Part shown: one piece after another, positions 9,760-18,920 of the stretch
Numbering within the stretch: position 1 is the stretch's first letter
Layout of the letters: each line of letters starts with the position of its first letter
Origin: Arcobacter sp.
GTDB lineage: Bacteria; Campylobacterota; Campylobacteria; Campylobacterales; Arcobacteraceae
DNA length: 36,377 nt
Direction of reading: 5' to 3'
NCBI GenBank assembly: GCA_015663165.1
Contig: DQSS01000257.1
Location: 1-36,377, forward strand
Made by a program: the position numbers and the translations under genes
The notes under the pieces: generated by a model
Databases searched by the model: none
What the model saw: only the letters and a program-made list of their open reading frames with translations
Told to the model about the DNA's origin: nothing

Positions 9760-11664
9760 TTAGTCTATATATCTTTTTGTTATATCATTATAGCATTCTA
9801 TTCTTCTATCTCTCAAAAATGGCCACCATCTTCTTACATTTTCAGTATTTTTTAAATCTATTGGGGCATAAAGTATCTGTTCTTTTTGATTTGAAGCATG
9901 AGCTAAAAATTCTCCTTGTGCACCTAGTACAAAAGAATTTCCCCAAAAGTTTGTACCTTTTAGAATATTGCTATCATCTTTTTCAAAGCCAGTTCTATTT
10001 GCAGTTATTATTGGAATATTATTTGCAATACTATGACCTCTTTGTACCGTAATCCAAGCATCTAGTTGTTTTTGTTGTTCTTCTTTGCTATCATCTTCAA
10101 ACCATCCAATAGCTGTAGGGTATATTAATATATCGGCACCCTTTAAGCACATTAGTCTTGCAGCTTCAGGATACCACTGATCCCAACAAATTAAAACACC
10201 AAGTTTACCAACACTTGTTTGAATAGGTTCAAATCCTAAATCCCCAGGTGTAAAATAAAACTTTTCGTAAAAGCCAGGATCATCAGGAATATGCATCTTT
10301 CTATATTTACCTGCAATACTTCCATCTTTTTCAAATACGACTGCTGTATTATGATAAAGTCCTGCTGCTCTTTTTTCAAAAAGTGAAGTTACTAATACTA
10401 TACTATTTTCTAAAGCAATATTTGACCAAAATTTTAAATCCTCTTCCCAAGAATTAGCTAAGTCAAATGTATCAACATTTTCATTCTGACAAAAATAATG
10501 TGTTTGATGAAGTTCTTGAAGTACTACTAATAAAGCACCATTTTTACTTGCTTCTTGTATTTTAAATACAGTTTGTTTTATAGTTTCTTCTTTTGAAGAA
10601 TAATACTTTTGTTGTATTAGTGCTGTTTTTAAAATAGAATTATTTTCTTCTTCTTTAGTTATTCTTGGATATTGCATAGTTACGCAATGCAAACTTCCAT
10701 GTTGTTTTATCAAAGTCGTACAGTCAATACCTATTACATATCTTGAAGGAAAAATCTTTTTGAATATATCTAAAGCTTTGTTGTCATTTATATCGTTGTA
10801 TGTTGGCACTAGAACAGCACCATTTATAATTAGAAAGTTTGCATATGTTGCAGGTAATCTTTCATCGTCTTCATATTTTGCTTGTATTGTTGGTAAGGCT
10901 ATTAAATTATAAGGTTCATTTGAGGAGTTTGTAAATGTTTGAAGTTCTTCTTTCATTTTTTTTAGTTCATCATACTGTTCATCATTTTCATCATCGCAAG
11001 ATTGATAAACAATAGTATTTTTACAAACAAATCTTGCAAGGGTATCTATATGCGCATCTGTATCATCACCAATAAGTTCACCATGATTTAACCACAGTAT
11101 TTTAGATGCTCCAAGAGTATCTTTAAGTTTTTTTTCTATTGTAGTTTTTGATAAAGTTGGATTTCTATTTTTTTCTAATAAACATTTACTGGTAGTCAAA
11201 ATAGTACCATTCCCATCACTATCAATAGAGCCACCTTCAAGAACTAATTGTATTGATTGGTGAGAATATTCTTTTAGCATACCTTTTAATTTTAGTTTGC
11301 TTGTGATTTGATTGTCTAGTTTAGAGTCAAATTTATTTCCCCATGCGTTAAATTTGAAATCTAGTACGGTAAAGATATCTTCGTTTTGTACTGTAATTCC
11401 ACCAAAATCCCTAGACCAAGTATCGTTTGAATCTATACGAATAAATGTTAAGTTATTTTTATATTCAAAATCTTCAAAATAAGATTTTGTTTTACTAAGA
11501 TTTTTTGCAACTATTAAACACTTTTGATACTTGGCAATTGTTTTTGCTATATTTATAAAAGTATCTATAGCATTATCTAAGTATTCATTCCAATCAGTAT
11601 TTTCATGTGGAAATACCAACTGTACAAATTCTTGATCTTCCCATTGGGCTGGTAGTCTAGTCAT
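9760..11664 (-). CDS. Fusion protein: agmatine deiminase (N-terminal) + N-carbamoylputrescine amidase (C-terminal nitrilase family)
   Basis: Single 634-aa ORF. N-terminal half: RLPAQWEDQEFVQLVFPHENTDW, DSNDTWSRDFGGI, LEGGSIDSDGNGTILTT, HGSLHCVTMQYP (PAD_porph/AguA). C-terminal half: ALIQQKYYSSKEETIKQTV, LQELHQTHYFCQ, KYRKMHIPDDPGFYEKFYFTPGD, LICWDQWYPEAARLM (AguB-type Glu-Lys-Cys triad). Confidence 0.93.
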   Translation of the reverse strand: MTRLPAQWEDQEFVQLVFPHENTDWNEYLDNAIDTFINIAKTIAKYQKCLIVAKNLSKTKSYFEDFEYKNNLTFIRIDSNDTWSRDFGGITVQNEDIFTVLDFKFNAWGNKFDSKLDNQITSKLKLKGMLKEYSHQSIQLVLEGGSIDSDGNGTILTTSKCLLEKNRNPTLSKTTIEKKLKDTLGASKILWLNHGELIGDDTDAHIDTLARFVCKNTIVYQSCDDENDEQYDELKKMKEELQTFTNSSNEPYNLIALPTIQAKYEDDERLPATYANFLIINGAVLVPTYNDINDNKALDIFKKIFPSRYVIGIDCTTLIKQHGSLHCVTMQYPRITKEEENNSILKTALIQQKYYSSKEETIKQTVFKIQEASKNGALLVVLQELHQTHYFCQNENVDTFDLANSWEEDLKFWSNIALENSIVLVTSLFEKRAAGLYHNTAVVFEKDGSIAGKYRKMHIPDDPGFYEKFYFTPGDLGFEPIQTSVGKLGVLICWDQWYPEAARLMCLKGADILIYPTAIGWFEDDSKEEQQKQLDAWITVQRGHSIANNIPIITANRTGFEKDDSNILKGTNFWGNSFVLGAQGEFLAHASNQKEQILYAPIDLKNTENVRRWWPFLRDRRIECYNDITKRYID

Positions 11665-11680
11665 AAGTATCTCCTTTTAG

Positions 11681-12433
11681 TTAAACGCCTCTTTTATTGT
11701 TCCATACTCTTATATGTAGTCTATCTGAATATTTATAACCTTTTTGTATTGCAAACTCTATAACTTCAAGTGAGTTATTGTCTATAAGTTCAGCTGTATC
11801 ACCAAGTGGCATTATATATACATCGCAAGGCGGTAAATCTTCTAGTATATAATCTATCTCTTCATTTGCTTTTTTTATAGAATCTTTAGATACTACAAAT
11901 TTTAAATAACTTTCTTTATTGAAATTAATTATTTTTTTAAGTGTATCTTTATTTATTCTTTTTGATAAAACCTCACCACTATTACTAAGTTTAACACTCA
12001 TAGAAAATAAAATCTTTTTTTGCCACTCATGTGTAAGTTCTATATTTATAGATGCATTTGTTTCTATAGTGATTTCATAGTCATGACTTATATAAAAATG
12101 TAAAAACTTTTGAAATTCAACATCATTCCAATATAAAAGTGGTTCACCACCAGTTATAACTATATCAACTTTATATTTTGGAAGAATTAAATTTATCTTT
12201 TCTATTAATGGTTTTGAGCTTTCATATGAATCCCAAGAATCTTTAAATGCACTATCACTAGCATAGTAAGAATCACAAGAGTATTTTTTGATACCACTTG
12301 GAGTTTCATATTCTACTTCAAAGCCTGAACATTGCATATTGCATTTACCAAATCTTACAAAAACTGAAGGATTTCCTACTCTTTTACCTTCACCTTGAAT
12401 TGTTGGTCCAAATATTTCATTTACTTCAAGCAT
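11681..12433 (-). CDS. queE: 7-carboxy-7-deazaguanine synthase (radical SAM QueE)
   Basis: ORF 250 aa; EIFGPTIQGEGKRVGNPSVFVRFGKCNMQC, VITGGEPLL; next to queD and queC. Confidence 0.92.
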   Translation of the reverse strand: MLEVNEIFGPTIQGEGKRVGNPSVFVRFGKCNMQCSGFEVEYETPSGIKKYSCDSYYASDSAFKDSWDSYESSKPLIEKINLILPKYKVDIVITGGEPLLYWNDVEFQKFLHFYISHDYEITIETNASINIELTHEWQKKILFSMSVKLSNSGEVLSKRINKDTLKKIINFNKESYLKFVVSKDSIKKANEEIDYILEDLPPCDVYIMPLGDTAELIDNNSLEVIEFAIQKGYKYSDRLHIRVWNNKRGV

Positions 12434-12974
12434 TATTATAAACTACTGATCTACTTTTTGGTGTTTCAAAATATTCTATATGAGATACTTTTACACCTAT
12501 TTTTGACATTTTTTTATCTACGATCTTAAGTAACCAAGCAGAAAGATTTTCACTTGTTGGTACAAAATCAACTATAATAAACCCTTCATACATCTCTCTT
12601 ATATGAAGTGGTTCATCTTTGATATGTGTTAAATCTGGTATTTTATAATCCTGTTCCATAGTATGTAAGTTGTTACCATCTTTATAAAATGGCAATAGTG
12701 TAGGGTATAAAGGATCATTTATATCTACTATAAACTTATGATCAATAGTATCATCTAAAAATTTTTTAAACCAATTTAGATGTTTAAAGTCTGTAACCAT
12801 ACCATTTTCTAAGTGTTCACTTTCAAGATGTACTAGTATCTTTCCTTGATGCCCATGTAAATGTCTACACATCAAACAATCATCAAGTGCATATTCTACA
12901 TTTAATTCTTGTGACCATACTCTATGACCATAACAAAAATCAAACTGTTTAGATATATTCCATTTCATTTTCAT
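12426..12974 (-). CDS. queD: 6-carboxy-5,6,7,8-tetrahydropterin synthase
   Basis: ORF 182 aa; FDFCYGHRVW, CRHLHGHQGKILVHL, GMVTDFKHLNWFKKFLDDTIDHKFIVD, PTSENLSAWLLKIV. Confidence 0.93.
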   Translation of the reverse strand: MKMKWNISKQFDFCYGHRVWSQELNVEYALDDCLMCRHLHGHQGKILVHLESEHLENGMVTDFKHLNWFKKFLDDTIDHKFIVDINDPLYPTLLPFYKDGNNLHTMEQDYKIPDLTHIKDEPLHIREMYEGFIIVDFVPTSENLSAWLLKIVDKKMSKIGVKVSHIEYFETPKSRSVVYNNA

Positions 12975-12991
12975 TTATATTCTCTTTTCTT

Positions 12992-13486
12992 TCATAAGTT
13001 TGCCCACCACATTCTAATGCTTAGTCCTAAAGTGGAAGTATAACCAACATCACTAAATACTAGCTTTTGATTTTTATCAAATATCAAAGTTGTAGGGTAA
13101 ACTTCTATATTAAACTCTTGTGCAAGCTTACTATCTTCATCATGATGAACTTTAAAGTCTACATTTTGTTCTTTTAAATATTCTTCTATATTTTGTGATT
13201 CTACTGCAATTGTTATAACTTCATATTCTTTAGATACGCCTTGTATAGTGGAAGCTTCTATTTTACATATAGGACACCATGTAGCCCAAAAATGTACCAT
13301 AACAGCTTTGTCGTTTGGAAAGTTGTATTTTGTATTATCTAACAGAGTTAATTCATTTAAAGTAAGATTGTCTTTATTTAAATCTGATGATTTATAGTAA
13401 CTAACTCCATTAGATAAAACTGTAAGTAGTAGCACAAAAGTTATTAACTCTTTTGCATAATGTTTTATTTTATTAAATATATTCAA
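12992..13486 (-). CDS. Membrane-anchored thioredoxin-like (TlpA/ScsD-type) disulfide oxidoreductase
   Basis: ORF 164 aa; N-terminal hydrophobic anchor; MVHFWATWCPICKIEASTI (CPIC redox motif); VYPTTLIFDKNQKLV. Confidence 0.88.
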   Translation of the reverse strand: MNIFNKIKHYAKELITFVLLLTVLSNGVSYYKSSDLNKDNLTLNELTLLDNTKYNFPNDKAVMVHFWATWCPICKIEASTIQGVSKEYEVITIAVESQNIEEYLKEQNVDFKVHHDEDSKLAQEFNIEVYPTTLIFDKNQKLVFSDVGYTSTLGLSIRMWWANL

Positions 13487-14147
13487 TTTTATCTTTTATG
13501 CCTGCAAGTTTGAAGCCATTTAGTCTTAATCTACAGCTATCACAAACTCCACAAGCTTTGTCTTCGTTTTTATAACATGACCAAGTATGTTGAAGTGGTA
13601 CATTCATCTCTATAGCTTTTTTTACAATTTGTTCTTTTGTAAGATGTACAAGTGGTGTTAGTATTTCTAGTGAAGTTTCTTTTTTCGTTCCTTCATTCAT
13701 AGCACTTTGAATTTTATTTATAAATGTATCAGAACAATCAGGATATCCACTACTATCTTCTTGCACTACACCTATATAAAGCTCACTAGCCTTTTCTTTT
13801 TCTGCTATTGCAGTTGCGATACTTAAAAATATACCATTTCTAAATGGTACATAAGTTACAGGCACTCCATCTTCTAATCCACCTGTAGGTACATCAATGC
13901 TTTGATCAGTAAGTGCAGATGCACCAATTTGAGTAAAAAATGGAATGTCTATTTCATATTTATTTGATACATTTAATTCACTACATATTTTTCTAAAAGC
14001 TTCAAGCTCTTTTCTCTCTGTTCTTTGTCCATAGTTAAAATGTACAGCAATAACCTCTGCACCATCTTTATCAGCCATATACGATGCAAGAGTAGAATCC
14101 ATTCCACCACTTAATATACATACCGCTTTTTTATTTGTAATTTTCAT
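13473..14147 (-). CDS. queC: 7-cyano-7-deazaguanine synthase
   Basis: ORF 224 aa; AVCILSGGMDSTLASY (PP-loop), HFNYGQRTERKE, VPFRNGIFLSIA, HTWSCYKNEDKACGVCDSCRLRLNGF (Zn-binding Cys). Confidence 0.97.
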   Translation of the reverse strand: MKITNKKAVCILSGGMDSTLASYMADKDGAEVIAVHFNYGQRTERKELEAFRKICSELNVSNKYEIDIPFFTQIGASALTDQSIDVPTGGLEDGVPVTYVPFRNGIFLSIATAIAEKEKASELYIGVVQEDSSGYPDCSDTFINKIQSAMNEGTKKETSLEILTPLVHLTKEQIVKKAIEMNVPLQHTWSCYKNEDKACGVCDSCRLRLNGFKLAGIKDKIEYI

Positions 14148-14158
14148 TTTTCCCTTTT

Positions 14159-15376
14159 CTAACTAAATAAGTCTTTTTGAATTTGTGTAAAAAACTTCCA
14201 GTTTATTGGTAATACTTTTACTTGTGAATCTTTTTTGATAAGTTCGTTGTGTTTGTCTAAAACTATTATGCTATTACAATTATGTAATACTCCAACCATT
14301 CCAGGTAATCTTTTCTCAGAAGGTATAAAATATTCTCCATCAAAAAATCCAGGAATAATTGTAGTTCTACCTTTTCTATTTGGTAAATCTTCTGATAATT
14401 TTGTAGCTATATAATTATGATAAACTTTTTTATTCCCTGTAAGTATTTGTAAAATAATTTTACCAAATACTTCAAATATAAGTGCAGCAGCTAAAGGGTT
14501 TCCTGGAAGATTTAAAACATATGTATTTCCAATCTTACCAAATACAGTTGGCTTACCTGGTTTGATTGTTATACCATCAAATAATACTTCCATGTCAAAT
14601 TCATTGAAAGCATCTTTTGTAAAATCTGCTTCACCAACACTCACTCCACCACTTGTGATAATAAAATCAGCATATAGTGAGTTTGAAATCATCTCTTTTA
14701 AAGATTCAATATTATCTTTAGCCATTCCTACAAATGTTACATCAGCCCCAAGCTCTTTAGCCCGAGCAAGTAGTGTAGGTGTATTTGAGTTATATATTTG
14801 ATAGTCTTCAATTTTTTCATAGTGAAGCTTAAGTTCTTCTCCACTTGTAAAAACTGATATTTTTGGTTGTCTGTATACTTTTACATGAGTAATACCTTGA
14901 CTTGAAAGCATAGTAATTGTTGCAAAATTTATTTCATCACCAATATTTAAAATCTTATCTTCTTTTTTTATATCTTCACCTAAGAATCTTACATGCTGAT
15001 TTTGCTTGATATTTGAAGGAAGTATTATATAATCTTCATCAACAATTTCAACTAACTCATGTGGTATTACAGCATCAACACTTGAAGGTACTCTTGCACC
15101 TGTCATTATTTTGATACATTGTGATTCATTAAAATTAGTTTGCTTAGATGAACCTGCAAATATAGAATCTATAACTTTTACTTTTTTAGAAGCATCACTT
15201 AACTTTACACCATACCCATCCATTGCTGAGTTGTTAAATGTTGGAAGTGAATGTGTCGCATATATATCTTGAGCACTAATTCTATTTTGAGTATTTTCAA
15301 TTGGTATTATTTCAAAAGAGACTTTTGTGACATTTGATTGTATTATTCTTAATGCTTCTTTTATACATATACCCAT
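14159..15376 (-). CDS. moeA: Molybdopterin molybdenumtransferase MoeA
   Basis: ORF (427 aa to 15442; MGICIKEALRIIQSN start at 15376 preferred); LPTFNNSAMDGYGV, IMTGARVPSSVDAVI, TSGGVSVGEADF, LPGNPLAA. Confidence 0.93.
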   Translation of the reverse strand: MGICIKEALRIIQSNVTKVSFEIIPIENTQNRISAQDIYATHSLPTFNNSAMDGYGVKLSDASKKVKVIDSIFAGSSKQTNFNESQCIKIMTGARVPSSVDAVIPHELVEIVDEDYIILPSNIKQNQHVRFLGEDIKKEDKILNIGDEINFATITMLSSQGITHVKVYRQPKISVFTSGEELKLHYEKIEDYQIYNSNTPTLLARAKELGADVTFVGMAKDNIESLKEMISNSLYADFIITSGGVSVGEADFTKDAFNEFDMEVLFDGITIKPGKPTVFGKIGNTYVLNLPGNPLAAALIFEVFGKIILQILTGNKKVYHNYIATKLSEDLPNRKGRTTIIPGFFDGEYFIPSEKRLPGMVGVLHNCNSIIVLDKHNELIKKDSQVKVLPINWKFFTQIQKDLFS

Positions 15377-15456
15377 AATTTGCCTTTTATATTTTTTTAA
15401 TACTAAGTTTGTTTTATTTTGGTATAATATCGAAAATTTCATAAAAAGGTTCTATT

Positions 15457-15873
15457 TTGGACGCTGGCACACAACTTATAACATCATCTACTTTTACTCA
15501 TATAGTTACTATTTTTATATTATTATCAATTATTATTTACAATTACTATACAGTTCACACTCAAGACAATTTTATGCTTATGGCTAAAAGATTAAGAAAA
15601 TTAACACCATATTTTCACTCAATAAACTTTGCTTTGGCATATACAGGAGCAGTTCTATCAAGTTTTACTCAGGATTTAAGTCCTACAGTTATATTAATGA
15701 TTCCTACTACATTATTTATAATGATAACGGAAATTAAAAGATATAAAAAAATGAGAGTTATAAAGCATGATGCAATAGAACTACAAATAGAATTTAGAAA
15801 ATTTGCTAAAAAAATATACATAATGCAAATTATAGTAATAGTAAATATGTATGTAATAGCAAATATTTTTTAA
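15457..15873 (+). CDS. Small hypothetical integral membrane protein (TTG start)
   Basis: ORF 138 aa with about 3-4 hydrophobic segments; 3 bp from rsmE and same strand; TATAAT at 15423-15428 upstream. Confidence 0.75.
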   Translation: MDAGTQLITSSTFTHIVTIFILLSIIIYNYYTVHTQDNFMLMAKRLRKLTPYFHSINFALAYTGAVLSSFTQDLSPTVILMIPTTLFIMITEIKRYKKMRVIKHDAIELQIEFRKFAKKIYIMQIIVIVNMYVIANIF

Positions 15874-15876
15874 TAT

Positions 15877-16548
15877 ATGCAATTTACATTTCATGAGAAT
15901 GCAAAAGATAAAAACTTAAAAATAGATGGTGACTTACACAAATATATTTTCAAAGTAAGAAGACATGACTCTTCTAAAAATATATTTTTTAGAAATATGA
16001 AAGATAATTTTATATATGAATATAAAGTCATCTTCTCAAGTAGAAGAGATACCTCTCTTGAATTAGTATCTAAAGAAGAAAAAATAATCAAAGCAAAAAA
16101 AGATTTACATATAGGATGGTGTTTAATAGACCCTAAAAGTATAGAAAAAGTTCTAGCTTCACTAAATGAAATAGGTGTAAATAAAATCACATTTATAAAG
16201 TGTGATTATTCTCAAAATAATATCAAACTAAATTATGAAAAACTAAATAAAATACTTATAAATTCTTCTTGTCAATCAGGAAGAAGTGATATTATTAAAT
16301 TTGATGAGTCTGATAGTCTTGAAGAGTTTAAGAAAGAGTACCCAGAATCTTATATGTTCAATTTCTCATCAAATGATATATCTGATAGTAAAGATGATGT
16401 TAAAACTATAGTATTGGGTTGCGAGGGTGGTTTTTCTTCTGATGAGGTTTTATCTTTTTCTGAAGATAAAATTGTTGGGGTTGATTCATCTATGATAATG
16501 AGAAGTGAAACAGCAATTGTAACAATTGCTTCTAAGGTTTTATTTTAG
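15877..16548 (+). CDS. rsmE: 16S rRNA (uracil(1498)-N(3))-methyltransferase
   Basis: ORF 223 aa; KYIFKVRRHDSSKNIFF, LIDPKSIEKVLASLNEIGVNKITFIKCDYSQ, VLGCEGGFSSDEV, MRSETAIVTIASKVLF. Confidence 0.92.
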   Translation: MQFTFHENAKDKNLKIDGDLHKYIFKVRRHDSSKNIFFRNMKDNFIYEYKVIFSSRRDTSLELVSKEEKIIKAKKDLHIGWCLIDPKSIEKVLASLNEIGVNKITFIKCDYSQNNIKLNYEKLNKILINSSCQSGRSDIIKFDESDSLEEFKKEYPESYMFNFSSNDISDSKDDVKTIVLGCEGGFSSDEVLSFSEDKIVGVDSSMIMRSETAIVTIASKVLF

Positions 16549-16677
16549 TATAGAATATAATGCTCTATTATTCATTATATATTTTTAAATAAATTGGCTT
16601 TCAAACGCATAAACGAAAGCTAAAATACTAAGTACTATTAACTATTCTTAATAGCAAAACATAATTAAATTTTCCCA

Positions 16678-16715
16678 TAAAAAAAGGCTAGTCAAAACTG
16701 ACTAGCCTTTTTTAT
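16678..16715. terminator. Bidirectional Rho-independent terminator
   Basis: AAAAAAAGGCTAGTCAaaacTGACTAGCCTTTTTT perfect hairpin with flanking A/T tracts in the gap between convergent rsmE and cytochrome c gene. Confidence 0.88.
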
Positions 16716-16734
16716 TTGTTTAGAGAAAAATTAC

Positions 16735-17670
16735 TTAGTGTAATTTTTTCCAAACTGATTTTTTCCATAGTACAGCTAATATTGTAAATATACCCATATA
16801 TAGTAAGAACCAAACACCCATAGAATCTCTAATAGGTTTTGAAGGATCTCCTGTATTTTCTAAGTGCTGAATTACTTGTTCAGCAGCATCTTTTGTTAAA
16901 CCAACAGCAGGCATTGCTGTTCCGTGTAACTGAGACTGAGGATCTTCAATCATTGTTTCTAAGAAATGTGTTCCTTTAGCTCTAAAAATCATAGCTAAAT
17001 CAGGTGGTAATTTACCCATATATTTTTTAAGACTATCTTCATATTCGATAACTTGAATATCAAATGCTAAAGAATCTTTTTTATATTTGAATCTTTCTTT
17101 TTGACCAATTTGAGTCCATTTTTCACCCATAACTTTGTTATCATATCTATTTGCATGACATCTACCACAAGCATCAACATAAACTTCTTTAGGAGTTAAG
17201 TCTTTCTTTGCGATTGATTGCATATAAGTTACTATATGTTCAATATCTTCTTTTGGCATCCAGTTATATCCAGGCATTGGATGTGACTTACCACTTTCAG
17301 CTGTAAACTTATGTGATACACCAGAAGCTTTTGCAGGATCTGCAATAAATGCAGCAAGATACTTAGGATCTAATATAGCTCCAAAGTTACTTAAATCAGG
17401 TGGGTTAACACCATAAGTTGCTGCAGACATAACTGCATCCATAGGTGCAGGCATATTTTCAGCGTTTATTGAGTGACAAGCTGTACAGTTAGTCATAACT
17501 AACTCTTTACCTTTTGCAGCATCTCCAGCTTTTACAGCTGGAAGATGTGAATACTCAAAGTTTTTACCGTCAACGTGTGCGTGCATTTGTGAGTGAGCGA
17601 ATGGTTCAACTCCCCAGTATGTTAATAGTGTAAAGAATACAACTACTGCTAATATTTTTAGTTCTCTCAT
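16735..17670 (-). CDS. petC: Ubiquinol-cytochrome c reductase, diheme cytochrome c subunit
   Basis: ORF 311 aa; two CXXCH motifs (CTACH, CGRCH), N- and C-terminal TM segments; follows cytochrome b and Rieske genes. Confidence 0.9.
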   Translation of the reverse strand: MRELKILAVVVFFTLLTYWGVEPFAHSQMHAHVDGKNFEYSHLPAVKAGDAAKGKELVMTNCTACHSINAENMPAPMDAVMSAATYGVNPPDLSNFGAILDPKYLAAFIADPAKASGVSHKFTAESGKSHPMPGYNWMPKEDIEHIVTYMQSIAKKDLTPKEVYVDACGRCHANRYDNKVMGEKWTQIGQKERFKYKKDSLAFDIQVIEYEDSLKKYMGKLPPDLAMIFRAKGTHFLETMIEDPQSQLHGTAMPAVGLTKDAAEQVIQHLENTGDPSKPIRDSMGVWFLLYMGIFTILAVLWKKSVWKKLH

Positions 17671-17683
17671 AATATTCTCCCTA

Positions 17684-18910
17684 TTACTTTATTTCTTTTT
17701 TTTCAAACGATGTTATTGCAACTAGCGCTGGCCATAATAGTAAGAATACCCATGCCGCAATTAGTCCAATAGTACTAAACATACCTGATGGAGGTACTTT
17801 ACCCATTACTGATAATACAATTAAGTCAAGTAATAATATCCAGAACCATATGAAGAATAATCCTCTTCTATGTGCAGGGATAGCATTAGGACTTCTATCT
17901 AGGAAAGGTAATAACATAAAGATAACTTGAGAGAAACCAAATGCCATTAAACCAACATCCTTAGAGAAAGGTCTTAAAATTTCATATGACCATAAGAAAT
18001 ACCACTCAGGGTAAATATGTGCAGGAGTTTTAAGTCCATTAGCCATATCAAAGTTCACTGGATCCATTGCAAAATTGAAATGGTAGAAAACTAGATAAAA
18101 GAAGAAGAATAAGAAGAAAGCCATAACCATAAAGTCTTTAGATAAGAAATCCCATTGGAATCTAATAACTTTAGCTTCTTTTGTATTTCCAGCTAAATAT
18201 TTAGCAGCTTCTTCATCGAAATCAATAATTTCACCTTCTTGGTTGTTTACGTGTGGAATTCTCAAAGATCCAAAGTGAAGTACAATTACACCAATAATTG
18301 CTAATGGTAATAAGAATACGTGTAACATAAAGAATCTAGTAAGGTAAGCATCACCAGGAACATAATCCCCTCTAATCCACTCAACAACACCATTTAATTC
18401 TAAAGAACCCATAGAGAATAAGTTAGTAATAACCATTCCAGCCCAGTAAGACATTTGTCCCCATGGTAACATATAACCAGAGAAAGCTTCAGCAGAAAAA
18501 GTTACAAATAATAACATTCCTGAAATCCAAATCATCTCTCTACCTTGCTTATAAGAACCATAATAGATACCTGTAAACATGTGGATGTATATTAGTAAGA
18601 ATACAACAGAAGCTGCAACTCCATGAATATGTCTAAATAACCAACCATAACCAACTTCTTGCATGATTGTGTAGTTTACACTATCAAACGCTAAGTTTAC
18701 ATCTGGTTTATAATACATTGTAAGGAAGATTCCAGATATTAAAAGAAATCCAAATACAACTGCAAGAATCATACCCATTGCCCATAAAAAGTTTATGTTT
18801 TTTGGAATCCAGTATTCAGTTGCCATTACTCTATTTAAAGTTCTAACACCTAATCTGTCATCTAACCATTGTTCACTAAATGGTCTAGCATTTTCGTCAA
18901 ATTTTGCCAT
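17684..18910 (-). CDS. petB: Ubiquinol-cytochrome c reductase cytochrome b subunit
   Basis: ORF 408 aa; FRHIHGVAASVVFLLIYIHMF, GYMLPWGQMSYWAGMVITN, HPEWYFL-like AHIYPEWYFLWSYEILR. Confidence 0.97.
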   Translation of the reverse strand: MAKFDENARPFSEQWLDDRLGVRTLNRVMATEYWIPKNINFLWAMGMILAVVFGFLLISGIFLTMYYKPDVNLAFDSVNYTIMQEVGYGWLFRHIHGVAASVVFLLIYIHMFTGIYYGSYKQGREMIWISGMLLFVTFSAEAFSGYMLPWGQMSYWAGMVITNLFSMGSLELNGVVEWIRGDYVPGDAYLTRFFMLHVFLLPLAIIGVIVLHFGSLRIPHVNNQEGEIIDFDEEAAKYLAGNTKEAKVIRFQWDFLSKDFMVMAFFLFFFFYLVFYHFNFAMDPVNFDMANGLKTPAHIYPEWYFLWSYEILRPFSKDVGLMAFGFSQVIFMLLPFLDRSPNAIPAHRRGLFFIWFWILLLDLIVLSVMGKVPPSGMFSTIGLIAAWVFLLLWPALVAITSFEKKEIK

Positions 18911-18920
18911 CTAATTCTCC

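Noticed and set aside
9744-10052. Plus-strand ORF of 102 aa antisense to the amidase domain
   Set aside because: Leu/Tyr/Phe-rich shadow ORF; the opposite strand is strongly coding.
16596-16620. TTGGCTTTCAAACGC considered as a sigma54 (-24/-12) promoter
   Set aside because: Does not match TGGCAC-N5-TTGCW spacing or core bases well enough.
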